Source: Anaerolineales bacterium (GTDB taxonomy: Bacteria > Chloroflexota > Anaerolineae > Anaerolineales > Villigracilaceae). Taken from it: a stretch of DNA of 64,000 bases. Below are positions 7,145 to 15,651 of the stretch, piece after piece. The position numbers and the translations under genes are program-made. Location: NCBI GenBank assembly GCA_015075275.1, contig JABTUU010000001.1, positions 682,001-746,000 on the forward strand, in the 5' to 3' direction. Below the pieces are notes generated by a model that saw only the letters and a program-made list of their open reading frames with translations, was not told the DNA's origin and ran no database searches. The first letter of the stretch is position 1, and each line of letters begins with the position of its first letter.

Positions 7145-8236
7145 ATGACTCACCACACATACGCTGTCATCATGGCTGGAGGCGGAGGGACTCGTCTGTG
7201 GCCTCTCTCACGAAAAGAAACGCCGAAACAATTATTGCCTTTGCTTGGGAAAGAAACTCTTTTTCAAAGCACAGTTGCGCGGCTTGAAGGGTTGTTTCCG
7301 CCCGAACGAATTTTGATCGTTACTGTCGCAGAGCAAGCGCGGGTGATGCAAGAGCAAGTCCCTGCCATCCCCAAAGAGAACTATTTAATCGAGCCTGCGC
7401 CGCGCGGGACGGCGTCTGTGGTAGCATTGGCGGCGGCTGTTTTGCAAAAGCGCGATCCGCAAGCGATGATGGCGATCCAAACGGCGGATCATCATATCCG
7501 CAATAAAGATTTGTTCGGTTATCTGATCAATTCGGCGTTCGATGTGGCGGAAAAAGATTATCTCGTCACGCTGGGAATCACACCGACGTTTCCATCTACG
7601 GGCTACGGATACATTCAACAAGGCGAGCCGTTACCTGACGAATACAAATATCCCGCTTACGCTGTGAAGCGATTCAAAGAAAAGCCCGATGAAGCCACCG
7701 CGCAACAGATACTTCAAAGCGGCGATCATTCATGGAATAGCGGCATGTTCGTCTGGAAAACAAGCGCGATATTGGCTGAGTTCGAGAAGCAAATGCCAGA
7801 ACTCTTCAAAGTTGTTAGCGCAATCTCGTCCGCGTGGGATACTCCAAATCGCGAGGCTGTGATACAAGAGCATTGGTCGGGGCTGAAAAGCCAAACGATA
7901 GACTATGGGATCATGGAACGCGCGGAGAAAGTGGCTGTCCTTCCCGCAGGTGGACTTGGCTGGAACGATGTCGGCGCGTGGAATTCGTTGTTTGAAGTGT
8001 TGATGCCTGACGCGAATGGAAATGTAGCGGTCAACGCTGAACACATTGAAATCGATTCGCATCACACGCTCGTGTACAGCACGAACAACGGACGCTTGAT
8101 GGTGACCATTGGTATGGATAACGTGATTGTGGTAGATTCGGGCGATGTGCTGCTGGTCTGCAAAGCCGATCAGGCTCAGCGCGTGCGAGACGTTGTGGAG
8201 AAGTTGAAGAAAGAGAAACAGGAGAAATTTTTGTAA
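7145..8236 (+). CDS. manC: mannose-1-phosphate guanylyltransferase
   Basis: 363 residues. The nucleotidyltransferase fold starts with Val-Ile-Met-Ala-Gly-Gly-Gly-Gly-Thr-Arg-Leu-Trp-Pro-Leu-Ser at about residues 8-22, followed by Pro-Lys-Gln-Leu. Further family marks are Thr-Ala-Asp-His (metal site), Gly-Tyr-Gly-Tyr-Ile and Phe-Lys-Glu-Lys-Pro. It makes GDP-mannose from mannose-1-phosphate and GTP for glycans. The length matches the short ManC form without the fused isomerase cupin. A palindromic repeat lies on each side. The symbol is assigned by family. Confidence 0.9.
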   Translation: MTHHTYAVIMAGGGGTRLWPLSRKETPKQLLPLLGKETLFQSTVARLEGLFPPERILIVTVAEQARVMQEQVPAIPKENYLIEPAPRGTASVVALAAAVLQKRDPQAMMAIQTADHHIRNKDLFGYLINSAFDVAEKDYLVTLGITPTFPSTGYGYIQQGEPLPDEYKYPAYAVKRFKEKPDEATAQQILQSGDHSWNSGMFVWKTSAILAEFEKQMPELFKVVSAISSAWDTPNREAVIQEHWSGLKSQTIDYGIMERAEKVAVLPAGGLGWNDVGAWNSLFEVLMPDANGNVAVNAEHIEIDSHHTLVYSTNNGRLMVTIGMDNVIVVDSGDVLLVCKADQAQRVRDVVEKLKKEKQEKFL

Positions 8237-8239
8237 CCC

Positions 8240-8323
8240 ATGTCGTTGCGAGGGCGATGCTCTTTCGCCCGAAGCAATCTCCTCGTTAACAGGAGATTGC
8301 TTCTCGAAGACTCGCAACGACAT
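8240..8323. repeat. palindromic intergenic repeat, variant C
   Basis: The same 13-bp ends as at 7047 (8240-8252 and 8311-8323) with an inner perfect 13-bp stem GAAGCAATCTCCT (8271-8283; complement 8291-8303) around a 7-base loop. It fills the manC-topA gap. Confidence 0.88.
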
Positions 8324-8339
8324 TGATAAAAGGTAATTT

Positions 8340-10661
8340 ATGGAAGCTTATTGTATGAAATGCAAGACCAAACGTGAGATGAAAGACCCTGTCGCGGGAT
8401 TCAACGCGAAGGCGTCTCCTGTCACGATTGGAACTTGCTCCGTTTGTGGAACAAAACTATATCGAATGGGAAAGACCGACGCGCACGCGGGACTCGTCCC
8501 GCCGCCGAAGCCTGCCAAAGTGGAAAAGGTGGAGAAGCGCGACGGCAAACTCGTCATCGTTGAATCGCCCGCGAAGGCAAAGACCGTCGGTCGTTTTCTT
8601 GGCAAGGGATACACGGTCCGCGCGTCGGTGGGGCATGTGCGCGACCTGTTGAAGTCGCAACTCTCAGTGGATGTGGACAACGGCTTCACGCCGAAGTATC
8701 GCGTGCCGAACGAGAAAAAAGAAGTCGTCAAAGAACTCAAGAAGCTCGCGCAAAAAGCGGAAGAGATCTATCTCGCGACCGATCCCGACCGCGAAGGCGA
8801 ATCCATTTCGTGGCATTTGCTCGAGTCGGCTGAGATCGAACCCGCGCGGACGAAGCGCGTCGTCTTCCATGAGATCACCGAACCTGCGATCAAAGAAGCG
8901 TTCTCGCATCCGCGCGACATCAATATGGACTTGGTGAACGCCCAGCAAGCGCGCCGCGTGCTGGATCGTTTAGTTGGCTACAGCATCAGTCCAATCCTTT
9001 GGGAAAAGGTGCGCGGACGCCTGTCGGCGGGACGTGTTCAATCGGTGGCGCTCAGGCTCATCGTCGAGAGAGAACGTGAGATCGAAGCGTTCGTGCCTGT
9101 CGAGTATTGGTCCATCCATGGCGAGTTCCAGCCCGAAGGATTGAAATCTAATTTCATTGCGAAGTTGGCGAAGATTGACGACGGCGATCCCGAATTGTCC
9201 AGCGAAGAAATCGTCAAACCGATTCTCATGGATATGGAAACCGCCGCCTACTCGGTGACGAAGGTCAAGCGCGGCGAACGCCGACGCAAGCCGTCCGCGC
9301 CATTTACAACTTCGACGCTGCAACAAGAGGCTTCGCGCGAACTCGGCTTCACTGCCAAACGCACGATGGCGCTGGCGCAGGGATTATATGAAGGGCAGGA
9401 CGTGGGCAACGGCGGCACGACGGGTCTCATCACCTACATGCGTACCGACTCGACCAATGTTTCCGCGATTGCGCAACAGGAAGCGCGGCAATACGTGACG
9501 GGAAAATACGGCGCGGACTTTTTGCCCGCCGAACCGCCGCAATACACAAAACGCTCCGCCAACGCGCAAGAAGCGCATGAGGCGATCCGCCCCACGACGG
9601 TGATGCGCGAGCCTGAATCGGTGAAAGAATTTCTCGATCCAGCGATGTTCAAACTTTATCGTTTGATCTGGCAACGCTTTGTCGCTTCACAGATGGAAGC
9701 GGCTGTGTACGATACATTGCAAGTAGAAGTAACTGGAAAAACAAGTGCGCACGAGTATTTGCTTCGCGTCTCTGGCTCTGCCGTGAAATTCGCGGGCTTT
9801 TTGGTCGTATACGAAGAAGCGAAGAACGAAGATAAAAAATCGGATGAGGACGAGGAAGAGAACGTCAAAATCCCTGCGGGCATTGCCGAGGGACAAAAGC
9901 AGGAATTGATCCGCCTCATCCCCGAACAGCATTTCACGCAACCGCCGCCGCGCTACTCGGAAGCGTCGCTTGTGCAAGCGCTTGAAGAAGACGGCATCGG
10001 TCGCCCGTCCACGTACGCGCCGACGATCTCCACGATCCAAGCGCGCGGGTATGTCATGCGCGAGGAAAGGCGCCTTATCCCGACGGAGATCGGAGTTCAG
10101 GTTAACGATTTGATGGTGCAATACTTTCCCGATGTGGTAGATTTGAAATTCACCGCGCGGATGGAAGAAGACCTCGACATGATCTCGAACGGTCAAGCCG
10201 AATGGACGGAGGTAGTAGGCGAGTTTTATCATCCGTTCGCGGAAGATCTCAAAAAAGCGCAAGCAGAGATGCCCGTCACAAAAAGCGAGCCTGAGAAGAT
10301 TGGTCGCGCTTGTCCTACCGATGGCGGCGAACTTGTCATCCGCTACGGTCGCTTTGGAAAATTTATTTCGTGCGCGAACTTCCCCAATTGCCGCTACACC
10401 GAGCCGTGGCTCGTAAAGATCGGCGTGCAATGCCCGAAAGACGGCGGCGACATCGTCGAAAAGAAAACGCGTAAAGGACGCACGTTCTACGGATGCGCGA
10501 ATTATCCGAATTGCGATTTCACCTCGTGGAAACGCCCGCTCAAACAGCCTTGCCCAAAATGCAGCGGCTTGCTAGTCTACGCCAACAAACGCGAAGCGCA
10601 ATGCGCGAATTGTCAGGAAACTTTCCTGCTCGAAACAATTATCCCCGAAACAGTTGAATAG
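8340..10661 (+). CDS. topA: DNA topoisomerase I with N-terminal zinc ribbon
   Basis: 773 residues. Residues 1-50 form an extra zinc-ribbon-like module (Cys-Met-Lys-Cys and Cys-Ser-Val-Cys) resembling a small stand-alone Chloroflexi domain. The TOPRIM domain follows from about 63 (Val-Glu-Ser-Pro-Ala-Lys-Ala-Lys) with the metal motif Asp-Pro-Asp-Arg-Glu-Gly-Glu. The catalytic Tyr is residue 366 in Thr-Tyr-Met-Arg-Thr-Asp-Ser. The C-terminus has three tetracysteine zinc fingers (about 655-765). Type IA topoisomerase relaxes negative supercoils. GGAGTCACC after its stop leads straight into a microprotein gene. Confidence 0.96.
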   Translation: MEAYCMKCKTKREMKDPVAGFNAKASPVTIGTCSVCGTKLYRMGKTDAHAGLVPPPKPAKVEKVEKRDGKLVIVESPAKAKTVGRFLGKGYTVRASVGHVRDLLKSQLSVDVDNGFTPKYRVPNEKKEVVKELKKLAQKAEEIYLATDPDREGESISWHLLESAEIEPARTKRVVFHEITEPAIKEAFSHPRDINMDLVNAQQARRVLDRLVGYSISPILWEKVRGRLSAGRVQSVALRLIVEREREIEAFVPVEYWSIHGEFQPEGLKSNFIAKLAKIDDGDPELSSEEIVKPILMDMETAAYSVTKVKRGERRRKPSAPFTTSTLQQEASRELGFTAKRTMALAQGLYEGQDVGNGGTTGLITYMRTDSTNVSAIAQQEARQYVTGKYGADFLPAEPPQYTKRSANAQEAHEAIRPTTVMREPESVKEFLDPAMFKLYRLIWQRFVASQMEAAVYDTLQVEVTGKTSAHEYLLRVSGSAVKFAGFLVVYEEAKNEDKKSDEDEEENVKIPAGIAEGQKQELIRLIPEQHFTQPPPRYSEASLVQALEEDGIGRPSTYAPTISTIQARGYVMREERRLIPTEIGVQVNDLMVQYFPDVVDLKFTARMEEDLDMISNGQAEWTEVVGEFYHPFAEDLKKAQAEMPVTKSEPEKIGRACPTDGGELVIRYGRFGKFISCANFPNCRYTEPWLVKIGVQCPKDGGDIVEKKTRKGRTFYGCANYPNCDFTSWKRPLKQPCPKCSGLLVYANKREAQCANCQETFLLETIIPETVE

Positions 10662-10669
10662 GAGTCACC

Positions 10670-10849
10670 ATGCACTTTGCGCCTCTTCCATATCTCGACC
10701 CTGGCTCTGGCAGTTTTTTGATTCAGATCGCCATCGCCGCGCTGCTTGGTTTAGGAATTGCATTCCGCGCCTCGTGGAGCAAGATCAAGGGATGGTTTGG
10801 AGTCAAACCGAAGCCGACCGAAGACGATGACGAATCAGAAAACGAATAG
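10670..10849 (+). CDS. 59-aa membrane microprotein with YLDPGS motif
   Basis: It starts at an ATG with AGGAG six bases before it, eight bases after topA. The N-terminus holds Tyr-Leu-Asp-Pro-Gly-Ser-Gly-Ser. One membrane helix follows (about 15-33), then Arg-Ala-Ser-Trp-Ser-Lys-Ile-Lys and an Asp/Glu-rich tail. Small proteins with a YLDPG(S/T)GS motif and one helix occur beside methyltransferase genes in several phyla (from memory). Here the gene overlaps the next methyltransferase by 23 bases, so translation is coupled. Function is unknown; a membrane anchor or partner for that enzyme is an inference. Confidence 0.8.
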   Translation: MHFAPLPYLDPGSGSFLIQIAIAALLGLGIAFRASWSKIKGWFGVKPKPTEDDDESENE

Positions 10850-12233
10850 CGGAGGACTTGCCGCTTCTTTTCGGGACCCCAGCGGGTTTCTGTTTTCTCG
10901 AGGCGGAGTCTTATATCGACAGGTCAACCGCGCGTACGAGGGCGATTACACGCGCTTGATGGAGTCGGGGTTGTACGAGAGGCTGGTGAAGGCTGGGTAT
11001 TTGATTCCGCACGTCGAAGCGAATCGGGTTGCCCCTGCGAACGACGCGTCCCCTAAAGGGGATGCAGCATTTAAAATCATCCAGCCTGAGCGCGTGCCGT
11101 TCATCTCGTATCCGTATGAATGGTCGTTCGGGCAATTGAAGTCTGCCGCGCTGGCGACGTTGACCATCCAAAAGCGCGCGCTGAAAGCGGACATGTCGTT
11201 GAAAGACGCGAGTGCGTACAACATGCAATTCGTGCGCGGCAAGGCGATGTTGATTGACACGCTCTCGTTTGAGATTTATCAAGAGGGACAACCCTGGGTC
11301 GCGTACAAACAATTCTGCCAACATTTTCTCGCGCCGCTGGCGTTGATGGCGTTGAAAGACGTGCGCTTGAGTCAGCTCTTGCGCGTGTACATTGACGGCG
11401 TTCCGCTTGATCTTGCAAGTGAATTGCTCCCAACAAAGACAAGATTTAATTTCGGTTTGCTCACGCACATTCACGTTCACGCGGGCGCGCAGAAAAAATA
11501 TGCTGGTGAAGAAGTGAAATCGCGCGGCGGTTCGATGAGCCGACAAGCGATGACGGGCTTGATCGAGAGTCTCGAATCCACGATCCAAAAATTGGATTGG
11601 ACTCCGCGCGGCACCGAATGGGGAAATTATTACGACATCACTAATTATTCCGATGCGGCGTTCGAGCATAAAAAACAACTCGTGGGCGAATGGTCGGCGC
11701 GACTCAAGCCCGCGCTCACGTGGGACTTGGGCGCGAACAACGGCGCGTTCAGCCGCGTGGCTGGCGCGAACAGCGGGTTCGTTGTTTCGTTCGATATTGA
11801 TCCCGCCGCCGTCGAACAAAATTATCGGCAGATGAAGAACGATAAAACAGAAAATCTCCTGCCGCTGTTGTTAGACTTGACGAATCCAAGCCCCGCCATC
11901 GGCTGGGCGAACCGCGAGCGCGATTCGTTTGGCGGGCGCGGTCCTACCGATCTCGTGTTGGCGCTTGCGGTGATTCATCATTTAGCAATCTCAAACAACG
12001 TGCCGCTTCCGCAACTCGCGGACTTTTTTGCCGAAACTGGTAAGTGGTTGGTGATCGAATTCGTCCCCAAGCAGGATAGTCAGACCCAGAAACTGCTGGT
12101 GTCGAGACAAGATATCTTCCCCGATTACACGCGCGAAGGGTTTGAGTCTGCGTTCAAGGAGAAATTTACGATGCGCGAGGCGGTCAAGATCCGCGAATCG
12201 GAGCGGGTGTTATATCTAATGGAAAGAAAATAG
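10827..12233 (+). CDS. SAM-dependent methyltransferase, large two-part form
   Basis: 468 residues from the ATG at 10827, inside the end of the microprotein gene. The first 290 residues are a family-specific region (Asp-Pro-Ser-Gly-Phe-Leu-Phe near residue 14; Tyr-Arg-Gln-Val-Asn). The class I methyltransferase core begins near 298 with Trp-Asp-Leu-Gly-Ala-Asn-Asn-Gly-Ala-Phe-Ser (the SAM-binding Gly-rich loop) and Phe-Asp-Ile-Asp-Pro. Leu-Ala-Val-Ile-His-His-Leu marks the catalytic strand. The substrate cannot be told from sequence. Coupling with a membrane microprotein hints at a membrane-side substrate. Confidence 0.8.
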   Translation: MTNQKTNSGGLAASFRDPSGFLFSRGGVLYRQVNRAYEGDYTRLMESGLYERLVKAGYLIPHVEANRVAPANDASPKGDAAFKIIQPERVPFISYPYEWSFGQLKSAALATLTIQKRALKADMSLKDASAYNMQFVRGKAMLIDTLSFEIYQEGQPWVAYKQFCQHFLAPLALMALKDVRLSQLLRVYIDGVPLDLASELLPTKTRFNFGLLTHIHVHAGAQKKYAGEEVKSRGGSMSRQAMTGLIESLESTIQKLDWTPRGTEWGNYYDITNYSDAAFEHKKQLVGEWSARLKPALTWDLGANNGAFSRVAGANSGFVVSFDIDPAAVEQNYRQMKNDKTENLLPLLLDLTNPSPAIGWANRERDSFGGRGPTDLVLALAVIHHLAISNNVPLPQLADFFAETGKWLVIEFVPKQDSQTQKLLVSRQDIFPDYTREGFESAFKEKFTMREAVKIRESERVLYLMERK

Positions 12234-12290
12234 CAGGGTTTTGACATGCGCATTGTGGGGAGAGAGAAGGATGTAGTTGTCAATTTAACA

Positions 12291-12318
12291 TTGTGCCAAG
12301 CGAGGGATGGTATATAAT
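12291..12318 (+). promoter_or_regulatory. candidate promoter for the two-TM protein
   Basis: TTGTGC at 12291-12296, a 16-base spacer and a perfect TATAAT at 12313-12318 lie 32 bases before the ATG at 12350. Confidence 0.5.
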
Positions 12319-12349
12319 AAGCAAAACCTTTGAGCAAAAGGAAGCGATT

Positions 12350-13357
12350 ATGGAAGCAATATTGGCAATCGTCAAGAATAACCTTAAGAAACCGGTCGTT
12401 GCAATTGTCTTGGGAGCGGCGCTGGGTTTGATCCTTGGCTTGATCTTAGGCTGGCTAGTATGGCCCGTCGAATATACGGATGGAACGCCGGAAATTCTGC
12501 GCGCGGATTTACAAAGAGATTACTTGCGAATGACCATCGATTCGTACAACCGCACCGGCGATGTGGACGCGGCTATGAAGCGCTGGGATAACTTGGGCGC
12601 GGCGGCGGGCTCGACCTTCGTCGGCTTGCAGAACGACCTGGGCTATTTGGACGCGGCGAAAGTTCGAGAGTTCGGCCAGTTAGTGCAGTCGGTAAAAGGG
12701 GCTCCTATTCAGACAGCCGCTCCTGAGCCTGGCGCGCTGAGCGGATTTAGCAGCCTCATTTTCTATGCTGCCATTGCCGTCGTCGCGCTTTTAATTGGGG
12801 CGGGCGCGCTGTTCGTATTGCGTCTTTTCCGCCGCGGCAGCGGGACGGTTACGCCGGTGATGCAGGCGACTGAGATCAGCCGTAATATCGAAAGAACCGA
12901 CTATCAGAAGCACGGACTTGCGCCTCCCATCACGCAAACGATGACAACGTATGTGTACGGTTACGACCTTTACGATGAATCGTTCAGCATTGACACGCAA
13001 GGCGGAAAATACCTTGGCGAATATGGCGTGGGAATCTGCGAGAAAATTGGCGTTGGCGAACCTAAGAAGGTGGCTGCGCTTGAAGTCTGGCTGTTCGAAG
13101 AGAACGATATTAAAACCGCTACAAAAGTTCTAATGTCTGAACATGCATATAACGACCCGACGATTCGCGCGAAGCTTGAACCGAAAGGCGAATTAATTCC
13201 GCTTAAGCCTGGCGGAGAAATCTTGCTTGAGACCGCCAACCTCCAATTGCTTGCCACTGTGGTGGATTTGGAGTACGGCATGGGCTCTTTGCCTGCCAAT
13301 AGCTACTTTCAGCGCGTTACGCTGGAATTTGCGATCTGGCCCCGCGCAACCCATTAA
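12350..13357 (+). CDS. conserved membrane protein, two TM helices
   Basis: 335 residues, with AAGGAAG before the ATG. A first helix (about 15-38, rich in Gly/Leu with repeated Leu-Gly-Leu-Ile-Leu-Gly) is followed by an extracytoplasmic segment to about 140, a second helix (about 146-170), and a large soluble C-terminal domain (about 180-335). The soluble domain is mainly beta and contains a Tyr-Gly-Tyr-Asp-Leu-Tyr-Asp-Glu-Ser-Phe segment. The family is not recognised, though the build is that of conserved Chloroflexi proteins of unknown function. A bidirectional terminator follows. Confidence 0.75.
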   Translation: MEAILAIVKNNLKKPVVAIVLGAALGLILGLILGWLVWPVEYTDGTPEILRADLQRDYLRMTIDSYNRTGDVDAAMKRWDNLGAAAGSTFVGLQNDLGYLDAAKVREFGQLVQSVKGAPIQTAAPEPGALSGFSSLIFYAAIAVVALLIGAGALFVLRLFRRGSGTVTPVMQATEISRNIERTDYQKHGLAPPITQTMTTYVYGYDLYDESFSIDTQGGKYLGEYGVGICEKIGVGEPKKVAALEVWLFEENDIKTATKVLMSEHAYNDPTIRAKLEPKGELIPLKPGGEILLETANLQLLATVVDLEYGMGSLPANSYFQRVTLEFAIWPRATH

Positions 13358-13367
13358 TTTCTTCGAT

Positions 13368-13398
13368 AAAAAAGACCAGCCTCGCGCTGGTCTTTTTT
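13368..13398. terminator. bidirectional Rho-independent terminator
   Basis: A perfect 13-bp stem AAAAAAGACCAGC / GCTGGTCTTTTTT with a 5-base loop lies between two convergent genes. It has an A-run on the left and a T-run on the right, so it can serve both strands. Confidence 0.93.
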
Positions 13399-13399
13399 G

Positions 13400-13861
13400 T
13401 TATTCGATCTTTAAGATCCTATATTTAACGCTGCCCCCGGGCGTTTGGGCTTCGATCGTGTCGCCCGCTCTGTGATTCATCAATGCATTGCCGATAGGCG
13501 ATTCGTTGGAGATCTTCCCGTTGCGCGGGTCGGCTTCTTTTGCGCCAACCATGTAGAAAATTTCAGGATCGAATCCTTCTTCTTGCACAGTAATACGCGC
13601 CCCGACCGTTACCGTATCGCTCTGCTGTTTTTCAACAACAGTCGCCAAGCGTAAGGTCGCTTCGATTTCCTGAATACGCCCCTCTAGAAAAGCTTGATCC
13701 TCTTTTGCCTTATGATAATCAGCGTTTTCGGAAAGATCGCCCATCTGAATAGCGGAGCGCAGCCGCTGAGCGAGTTCTTCGCGTCGAGCGCCGGTCAATT
13801 CCGCTAACTCCTCCCTTAACTTTGCTTCGCCTTCGGGCGTGAGATACATTTGTTGAGACAT
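13400..13861 (-). CDS. greA: transcription elongation factor GreA
   Basis: 153 residues, the standard length. The N-terminal coiled coil (about 5-75) includes the tip motif Gly-Asp-Leu-Ser-Glu-Asn-Ala-Asp-Tyr that enters the RNA polymerase secondary channel to trigger transcript cleavage. The C-terminal FKBP-like domain ends Ile-Glu-Ala-Gln-Thr-Pro-Gly-Gly. It is convergent with the two-TM protein gene across the shared terminator. Confidence 0.96.
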   Translation of the reverse strand: MSQQMYLTPEGEAKLREELAELTGARREELAQRLRSAIQMGDLSENADYHKAKEDQAFLEGRIQEIEATLRLATVVEKQQSDTVTVGARITVQEEGFDPEIFYMVGAKEADPRNGKISNESPIGNALMNHRAGDTIEAQTPGGSVKYRILKIE

Positions 13862-13873
13862 TAATCACCTATT

Positions 13874-15025
13874 CTATGGTCTTTCAAGCGGGTTGAAAAG
13901 TTTTTGATGTTCTTCGATGGCGTAACGATCGGTCATGCCGGCGATGTAATCGCAAATGGCGCGTTCCAAACCGCGTATATCAATGAACGCTTGAATAGAG
14001 TCGGGCAGCATGGACGGTTCGGCTTGATAAGCGTAAAACAGATCTGAGATTAATCGTTCCGCCTTGACTTGCATGCGCGCTACGCGATAATGGCGGTAAA
14101 GTTTCTTGTACAAGAAGTCTTTCAATTCGCGATGGCGGCGCTGCATATCTTCGGCGTAGCCGATTACGTTATGTTTCAGTTTCTGAATATCAAGCGCCGA
14201 CTTCGCCTTAGATTCCTTCAGGCGGCTGTCGGTCGCCTCCACCATGTCTGTGACCATGACACCCACAAGTTGACGGATCATGCGATGGCGTTCCATCTCT
14301 TCCAGCATAGGTCCGCGCCAGTTATAGGTTTCGCGCAAGATTTCCCATAGGGCGATCCCGTCTAGTTGCTGAGGCGAAATCATGCCGGAGCGCAGACCGT
14401 CGTCGAGATCGTGCGTGGTGTAGGCGAGTTCGTCGGCGACGTTGGCGATCTGCGTTTCAAGGTTGCCGCGCAGTTCGGGGTTAAAGTTGCGCGCATCGGA
14501 AATGTCGTACTCCGATTCGTGCTTTACCATTCCCTCGCGCGCTTCCCAGGTGAGATTTAACCCCGGAAATTCAGGATAGCGCTGCTCAAGTTCGGTGACA
14601 ATGCGTAAGGATTGTCGGTTGTGATCAAAGCCGCCGTGATCCTTCATGAGTCGCGCTAATGCCACTTCGCCGGAATGTCCAAATGGGGAATGTCCGAGGT
14701 CGTGGGCGAGGCAGATCGCTTCGACAAGGTCTTCGTTGCCGCCTAGGGCGCGGGCGAGCGTCCGTCCGATCTGAGCGACTTCAAGAGTGTGCGTCAACCG
14801 CGTGCGGAAGTAGTCGCCTTCGAAATTGATGAAGACTTGAGTTTTGTATTCGAGGCGGCGAAAAGCGGTCGTGTGGAGGATGCGGTCGCGGTCGCGTTGG
14901 AACGAGGTGCGGAATTCCGGCTCGTTATCCAAATAGGCGCGACCCTTGGTATCCTTGCTGCGCATACCGTAAGGGGCAAGGCTCGCGTCTTCGATTTCTT
15001 CAAGGCGCTGACGGTTAAAGTACAT
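13874..15025 (-). CDS. dGTP triphosphohydrolase-like HD protein
   Basis: 383 residues from the ATG at 15025; the frame stays open upstream but crosses the tRNA-Leu gene. The metal-binding HD signature is present: Arg-Leu-Thr-His-Thr-Leu-Glu-Val, then Leu-Ala-His-Asp-Leu-Gly-His-Ser-Pro-Phe-Gly-His, and a downstream Asp in Tyr-Thr-Thr-His-Asp-Leu-Asp-Asp. This matches the dGTPase family, which hydrolyses dGTP (or other dNTPs) to nucleoside and triphosphate. The length fits the shorter type-2 subgroup. It follows greA on the same strand. Confidence 0.9.
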   Translation of the reverse strand: MYFNRQRLEEIEDASLAPYGMRSKDTKGRAYLDNEPEFRTSFQRDRDRILHTTAFRRLEYKTQVFINFEGDYFRTRLTHTLEVAQIGRTLARALGGNEDLVEAICLAHDLGHSPFGHSGEVALARLMKDHGGFDHNRQSLRIVTELEQRYPEFPGLNLTWEAREGMVKHESEYDISDARNFNPELRGNLETQIANVADELAYTTHDLDDGLRSGMISPQQLDGIALWEILRETYNWRGPMLEEMERHRMIRQLVGVMVTDMVEATDSRLKESKAKSALDIQKLKHNVIGYAEDMQRRHRELKDFLYKKLYRHYRVARMQVKAERLISDLFYAYQAEPSMLPDSIQAFIDIRGLERAICDYIAGMTDRYAIEEHQKLFNPLERP

Positions 15026-15083
15026 GATTGAAAATCCTCGTCCCATCCTCTCCGGAGAAGATGGGAGATGCGGCGGTGTAGAT

Positions 15084-15166
15084 GGGGCGAGAGGGGGTCG
15101 AACCCTCACGGTATCACTACCGACGGATTTTAAGTCCGTTGCGTCTGCCGATTCCGCCATCGCCCC
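15084..15166 (-). tRNA. tRNA-Leu (anticodon UAA)
   Basis: On the minus strand, acceptor GGGGCGA pairs with the 3' strand TCGCCCC, the anticodon stem ACGGA/TCCGT encloses CTTAAAA (anticodon TAA), a long variable arm typical of Leu follows, and the T arm holds GGTTCGACCCC. 83 nt, CCA not encoded. Confidence 0.97.
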
Positions 15167-15185
15167 GACGGGTTGATATTCTACC

Positions 15186-15452
15186 TTATTTTGAAGCGTT
15201 TTGAGTTGCGAGGCGACGACTTTGTTCGCTCGATATGCAGCGCGCCGATGCCGAGAGAAGACATAAATTCGCAGATCGCATAATTCTTCGTAACGAGCGC
15301 CAACGCGCCGGTCGTCCATACCAACAGACTGCAGAGGCGAAGCGCAATAGGAAAAGATTTAGTGGGAAGATGGAAGCCAGCGCGCCAATGTGTACGGCGC
15401 CGAGAAATCTGAAAGCGGGACCGGCGTAATTAACCGCAAGGGATTGTGTCAT
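15186..15452 (-). CDS. possible truncated membrane protein
   Basis: An 88-codon frame whose first 50 residues look like one or two membrane helices (Gly-Ala-Val-His-Ile-Gly-Ala-Leu, then Leu-Asn-Leu-Phe-Leu-Leu). The rest is Arg/Ser-rich and looks out of frame. There is no ribosome site. It could be the remnant of a YwaF/TIGR02206-type integral membrane protein, or a chance frame. It lies between tRNA-Leu and the tRNA-Asp fragment. Confidence 0.25.
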   Translation of the reverse strand: MTQSLAVNYAGPAFRFLGAVHIGALASIFPLNLFLLRFASAVCWYGRPARWRSLRRIMRSANLCLLSASARCISSEQSRRLATQNASK

Positions 15453-15482
15453 TGCTCAATTGTATAACGAATAACAAAGAAA

Positions 15483-15510
15483 AACCCTCCGATTTGGAGG
15501 ATTTTTTTTG
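15483..15510. terminator. Rho-independent terminator beside the left att copy
   Basis: CCTCC (15486-15490) pairs with GGAGG (15496-15500), extended by A-T pairs, with eight Ts on the right and a run of As on the left. It directly adjoins the tRNA-Asp fragment, on the side where a minus-strand tRNA would need a terminator, so it is probably the original tRNA-Asp terminator. Confidence 0.75.
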
Positions 15511-15532
15511 GCGGTCCCGACGGGATTCGAAC
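15511..15532 (-). other. 22-bp copy of tRNA-Asp 3' end, left attachment site
   Basis: Identical over 22 bases to 26753-26774, the T-arm half and acceptor 3' strand of the intact tRNA-Asp, and in the same orientation. The match stops at 15533, so this is a fragment, not a tRNA. Geometry (intact tRNA at one end, 3' fragment at the other) is that of tRNA-targeted integration. Confidence 0.8.
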
Positions 15533-15593
15533 TTCTAGGATTAGCAATTTTCAACAATTTTACACATTGCCATTCTAGGTTACGGCCTATATA

Positions 15594-15625
15594 ATTCCCG
15601 ATACGTTGCAAAATGTATCGGGAAT
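15594..15625. repeat. inverted repeat upstream of the cmr operon
   Basis: A perfect 11-bp stem ATTCCCGATAC / GTATCGGGAAT with a 10-base loop, no T-run after it. A TTGACA hexamer stands just downstream at 15631. It could be an operator or a transcript hairpin for the cas operon. Confidence 0.5.
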
Positions 15626-15651
15626 ATTGATTGACAGAAAGGGAGTGTGTG

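Noticed and set aside
15186..15452. Full membrane protein gene left of the island
   Set aside because: Only the first part looks like protein. It lacks a ribosome site and seems out of frame later, so it is listed at low confidence only.
15511..15532. The left 22-bp match as a complete tRNA gene
   Set aside because: Only the T-arm half and acceptor 3' strand are present; no anticodon arm or 5' acceptor strand follows.
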